Below are positions 13,301 through 14,800 of a stretch of 14,800 nt of DNA, piece by piece. This DNA comes from Clostridium sp. CAG:590. Lineage in GTDB: Bacteria > Bacillota > Clostridia > Lachnospirales > Lachnospiraceae. The DNA is taken from contig HF987862.1 in assembly GCA_000431135.1 (NCBI GenBank), positions 1 to 14,800 on the forward strand. The letters are read 5' to 3'. Under the pieces are notes generated by a model. It searched no databases, was not told where the DNA came from, and worked only from the letters and a program-made list of their open reading frames with translations. Numbering within the stretch: position 1 is the first letter of the stretch; each line of letters starts with the position of its first letter. The translations under genes were made by a program, and so were the position numbers.

Positions 13301-14206
13301 TTGAAGAACGAAAATAAAATGAAAAATGAGAAGCGCATCATGAACATTTCCTTTTTGGGAAGTATATTGTTCATGTTGGCAGAGGGGATTATGGCATATG
13401 TTACGCATTCTCATTCTTTGCTGATGGACTGCATTTTTGATGTGACCGATCTGATTATGATCGGTCCGTTTTTACTGTTGGTTCCGTTATTATATAAACC
13501 GGTGACGGAAAAAAGACCGTATGGATTTTCCCAGGTGGAGTCGTTATTTATCGTCATTAAGTACAGCGTATTGCTTGTCGTTACAATACAGCTTATCTGG
13601 GACAATGTGTTGATTCTGTTTCATGGCGGACGTGAAGTGGATGCAGGGATAATCGCTGTTTTCGAACTGGTTGTGTGGGCAGGCTGTGTGTTTATTTATA
13701 TTCTGCTCCATCATTTTAGCAAACGATATGAATCGCTTACGATCAAAGCAGAAATCTACATCTGGAAACTGGATATTATATCGAGCTTAGGAGTATCCGC
13801 TGCGTTCTTTATCCAGATGGGATTGCAGAAAACGCAGTGGTACCATCTGGCATCTTATATTGATCCGCTGGTTGCGATCATTATGGCATGTCTTTTGCTG
13901 ATCGAACCGGTTAAGATGATCTTGTTGAACCTGAAAAATCTGGTACTGTTTGCGCCAAGTGCGGAGATTATGACACAGATCCGGCAGGTTGCGGAAAAAT
14001 ATATGGATAAAGTGTATTATGATATTGAGTTTTTGGATGTAATACAAACGGGAAGAAAAACCTGGGTGGAGATCTATATTACGAGTCACAACGATATGAT
14101 GAACACAAGAATCCTGCACCAATTGCGAAATGAGATAAGAGCGGAATTGAGGCAGAAGTTTGATCAGGTGTATGTGGAACTGATACCGGATCTGCCGGAA
14201 GAGTAA
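13301..14206 (+). CDS. CDF-family (cation diffusion facilitator) membrane protein with degenerate metal site
   Basis: These 301 residues have the CDF layout: about six membrane segments in 1-215, then a soluble beta-alpha-beta domain (222-296, WVEIYITSHNDMM...ILHQLRNEIRAEL...VYVELIP). Family blocks are SHSLLMDCIFDVTDL (37-51, transmembrane segment TM2), KRPYGFSQVESL (71-82, usually HPYGYGRAE), and EIYIWKLDIISSLGVSAAF (151-169, TM5). Canonical members exchange Zn, Mn or Fe for protons using HxxxD or DxxxD pairs in TM2 and TM5. Aligned without gaps, the two Asp remain (D50, D158), but the first-position residues are F46 and I154. D43/D47 could offer an alternative TM2 pair. Transport may be altered or lost. 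The TTG start at 13301 is preferred because GGGAG lies 5 nt upstream; ATG 13319 has no ribosome site. The gene starts 12 bp after operon gene 3. Confidence 0.82.
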   Translation: MKNENKMKNEKRIMNISFLGSILFMLAEGIMAYVTHSHSLLMDCIFDVTDLIMIGPFLLLVPLLYKPVTEKRPYGFSQVESLFIVIKYSVLLVVTIQLIWDNVLILFHGGREVDAGIIAVFELVVWAGCVFIYILLHHFSKRYESLTIKAEIYIWKLDIISSLGVSAAFFIQMGLQKTQWYHLASYIDPLVAIIMACLLLIEPVKMILLNLKNLVLFAPSAEIMTQIRQVAEKYMDKVYYDIEFLDVIQTGRKTWVEIYITSHNDMMNTRILHQLRNEIRAELRQKFDQVYVELIPDLPEE

Positions 14207-14222
14207 AGAAAGGAAGTAGAAG

Positions 14223-14564
14223 ATGGCAGAACAATTTGTTTTAATTGAAAATAAAGATTCTTACGGACTAACCTGGTATGAACATGCCCAGCCGTATTTT
14301 GGAAGTCATCGCGGTATGCGCTTTCGGATCGCCAGAGATCCGATGGATGATGTAGCACTTGCTCCGGCAGATAAAAAGGGAGACGCGGATTTTGTTGCGA
14401 TCATCTGGCCGGAGCCGTACTGTTTTGAGGCGACACCGGAAGAAAAAAAGACAACCAACCGCTTTCCATTCACAATGGAGGGAAAAGAGCAGATGGTTGC
14501 CTGGTTAAATGAACAATATCAGACACGGTTTGATGAGTGGGAAACCGTTCGGGCTAAACATTAA
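14223..14564 (+). CDS. Conserved-looking 113-residue protein of unknown function, operon gene 5
   Basis: This is a small soluble protein with no signal peptide or membrane helix. It is rich in aromatic and acidic residues: SYGLTWYEHAQPYFGSHRGMRFRIARDP (13-40), a central DADFVAIIWPEPYCFEATPEE (54-74), and a helical C-terminus (GKEQMVAWLNEQYQTRFDEW). The mix of beta-like and helical stretches suggests one compact alpha/beta domain. I do not recognise the family. AAAGGAAG lies about 7 nt before ATG 14223, and the gap from the CDF gene is 16 bp, so it belongs to the same operon. Its 3' end overlaps the convergent AraC-family gene by 11 bp, and no terminator is seen between them. Confidence 0.75.
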   Translation: MAEQFVLIENKDSYGLTWYEHAQPYFGSHRGMRFRIARDPMDDVALAPADKKGDADFVAIIWPEPYCFEATPEEKKTTNRFPFTMEGKEQMVAWLNEQYQTRFDEWETVRAKH

Positions 14565-14800
14565 GGAAAATCTGTTTGCGATAGTCTTTTGGAGTGATCC
14601 CATTGATCTTGCGGAAGGTTTCTGTGAAGTAGCTTGCACCGTGGAAGCCACACTCTAAGGCAATCTCGGTAATGCTTAAAGCACTGTGTTCAAGAAGATC
14701 GATTCCTTTTTGAATCCGGTAATTCTGCAGGTACTCAATTGGGGACTGTTTGACCATTTCCTTAAACAGGCGGCAGCATTTGGACTGACACATCATTCCT
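14554..14800 (-). CDS. AraC/XylS-family transcriptional regulator (partial, N-terminus beyond window)
   Basis: The minus-strand frame is open from the window end to TAG at 14556-14554, giving 81 codons of the C-terminal DNA-binding domain. The end of the first helix-turn-helix is seen (QSKCCRLFKEMVKQSPIEYL), then the linker helix NYRIQKGIDLLEHS. The second helix-turn-helix follows: ITEIALECGFHGASYFTETFRKINGITPKDYRK, a near-perfect AraC signature. The sensor domain is outside the window, so the ligand is unknown. An internal ATG at 14796 is not the real start, because the first helix-turn-helix would be incomplete. It is transcribed towards the Hsp70-like operon and overlaps its last gene by 11 bp. 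Confidence 0.92.
   Translation of the reverse strand, partial: GMMCQSKCCRLFKEMVKQSPIEYLQNYRIQKGIDLLEHSALSITEIALECGFHGASYFTETFRKINGITPKDYRKQIFLNV

Noticed and set aside
1..14800. CRISPR array, tRNA, rRNA or complete insertion sequence
   Set aside because: No regularly spaced repeats, cloverleaf sequences, rRNA motifs or transposase genes with terminal inverted repeats were seen on reading both strands.

Overview
The window looks like chromosome from a low-GC Gram-positive gut Clostridia, most likely a Lachnospiraceae relative. The reasons are strong AGGAGG-type ribosome binding sites, sigma-A style promoters (TTGACA/TATAAT with 17 bp spacers), a CIRCE operator, and a very large secreted protein combining BspA-type leucine-rich repeats with GLUG-like repeats. 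This assignment comes from style and recognised families, not from a database search.

Layout. (1) Positions 1-2500 look accessory: a leftward XerC/D-like tyrosine recombinase cut by the window edge, a divergent AbrB-type swapped-hairpin regulator without a visible toxin partner, and an orphan DUF1016/YhcG-type PD-(D/E)XK nuclease gene. The nuclease gene is flanked by two diverged copies of a ~55 bp regulatory sequence. (2) Positions 2500-3421 form a heat-shock unit: a CIRCE operator overlapping a good promoter, a structured ~170 nt leader, an Hsp20 gene, an unlisted 25-residue lysine-rich small ORF, and a strong terminator. (3) Positions 3455-9918 hold a TetR-family regulator followed by a 1,856-residue secreted multidomain protein. 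The unit ends in a terminator that is almost a copy of the one after hsp20. (4) Positions 9917-14564 form a tightly packed five-gene rightward operon with its own near-consensus promoter. Its genes encode a reduced Hsp70-like protein, a TPR-like helical protein, a coiled-coil protein with a two-helix membrane hairpin, a cation-diffusion-facilitator (CDF) homologue with a degraded metal site, and a 113-residue protein of unknown function. (5) A convergent AraC-family regulator, cut by the window end, overlaps the 3' end of that operon by 11 bp.

The best candidate for an undescribed system is the operon in (4). The first protein can be followed along DnaK from the first phosphate loop through the interdomain linker into the beta substrate-binding domain. 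However, the phosphate loops are degenerate, lobe II is shortened and the helical lid is missing. Together with a TPR-like partner and a membrane-anchored coiled coil, it suggests a membrane-associated scaffold or chaperone-like complex. This is inference; no function is proven by the sequence.
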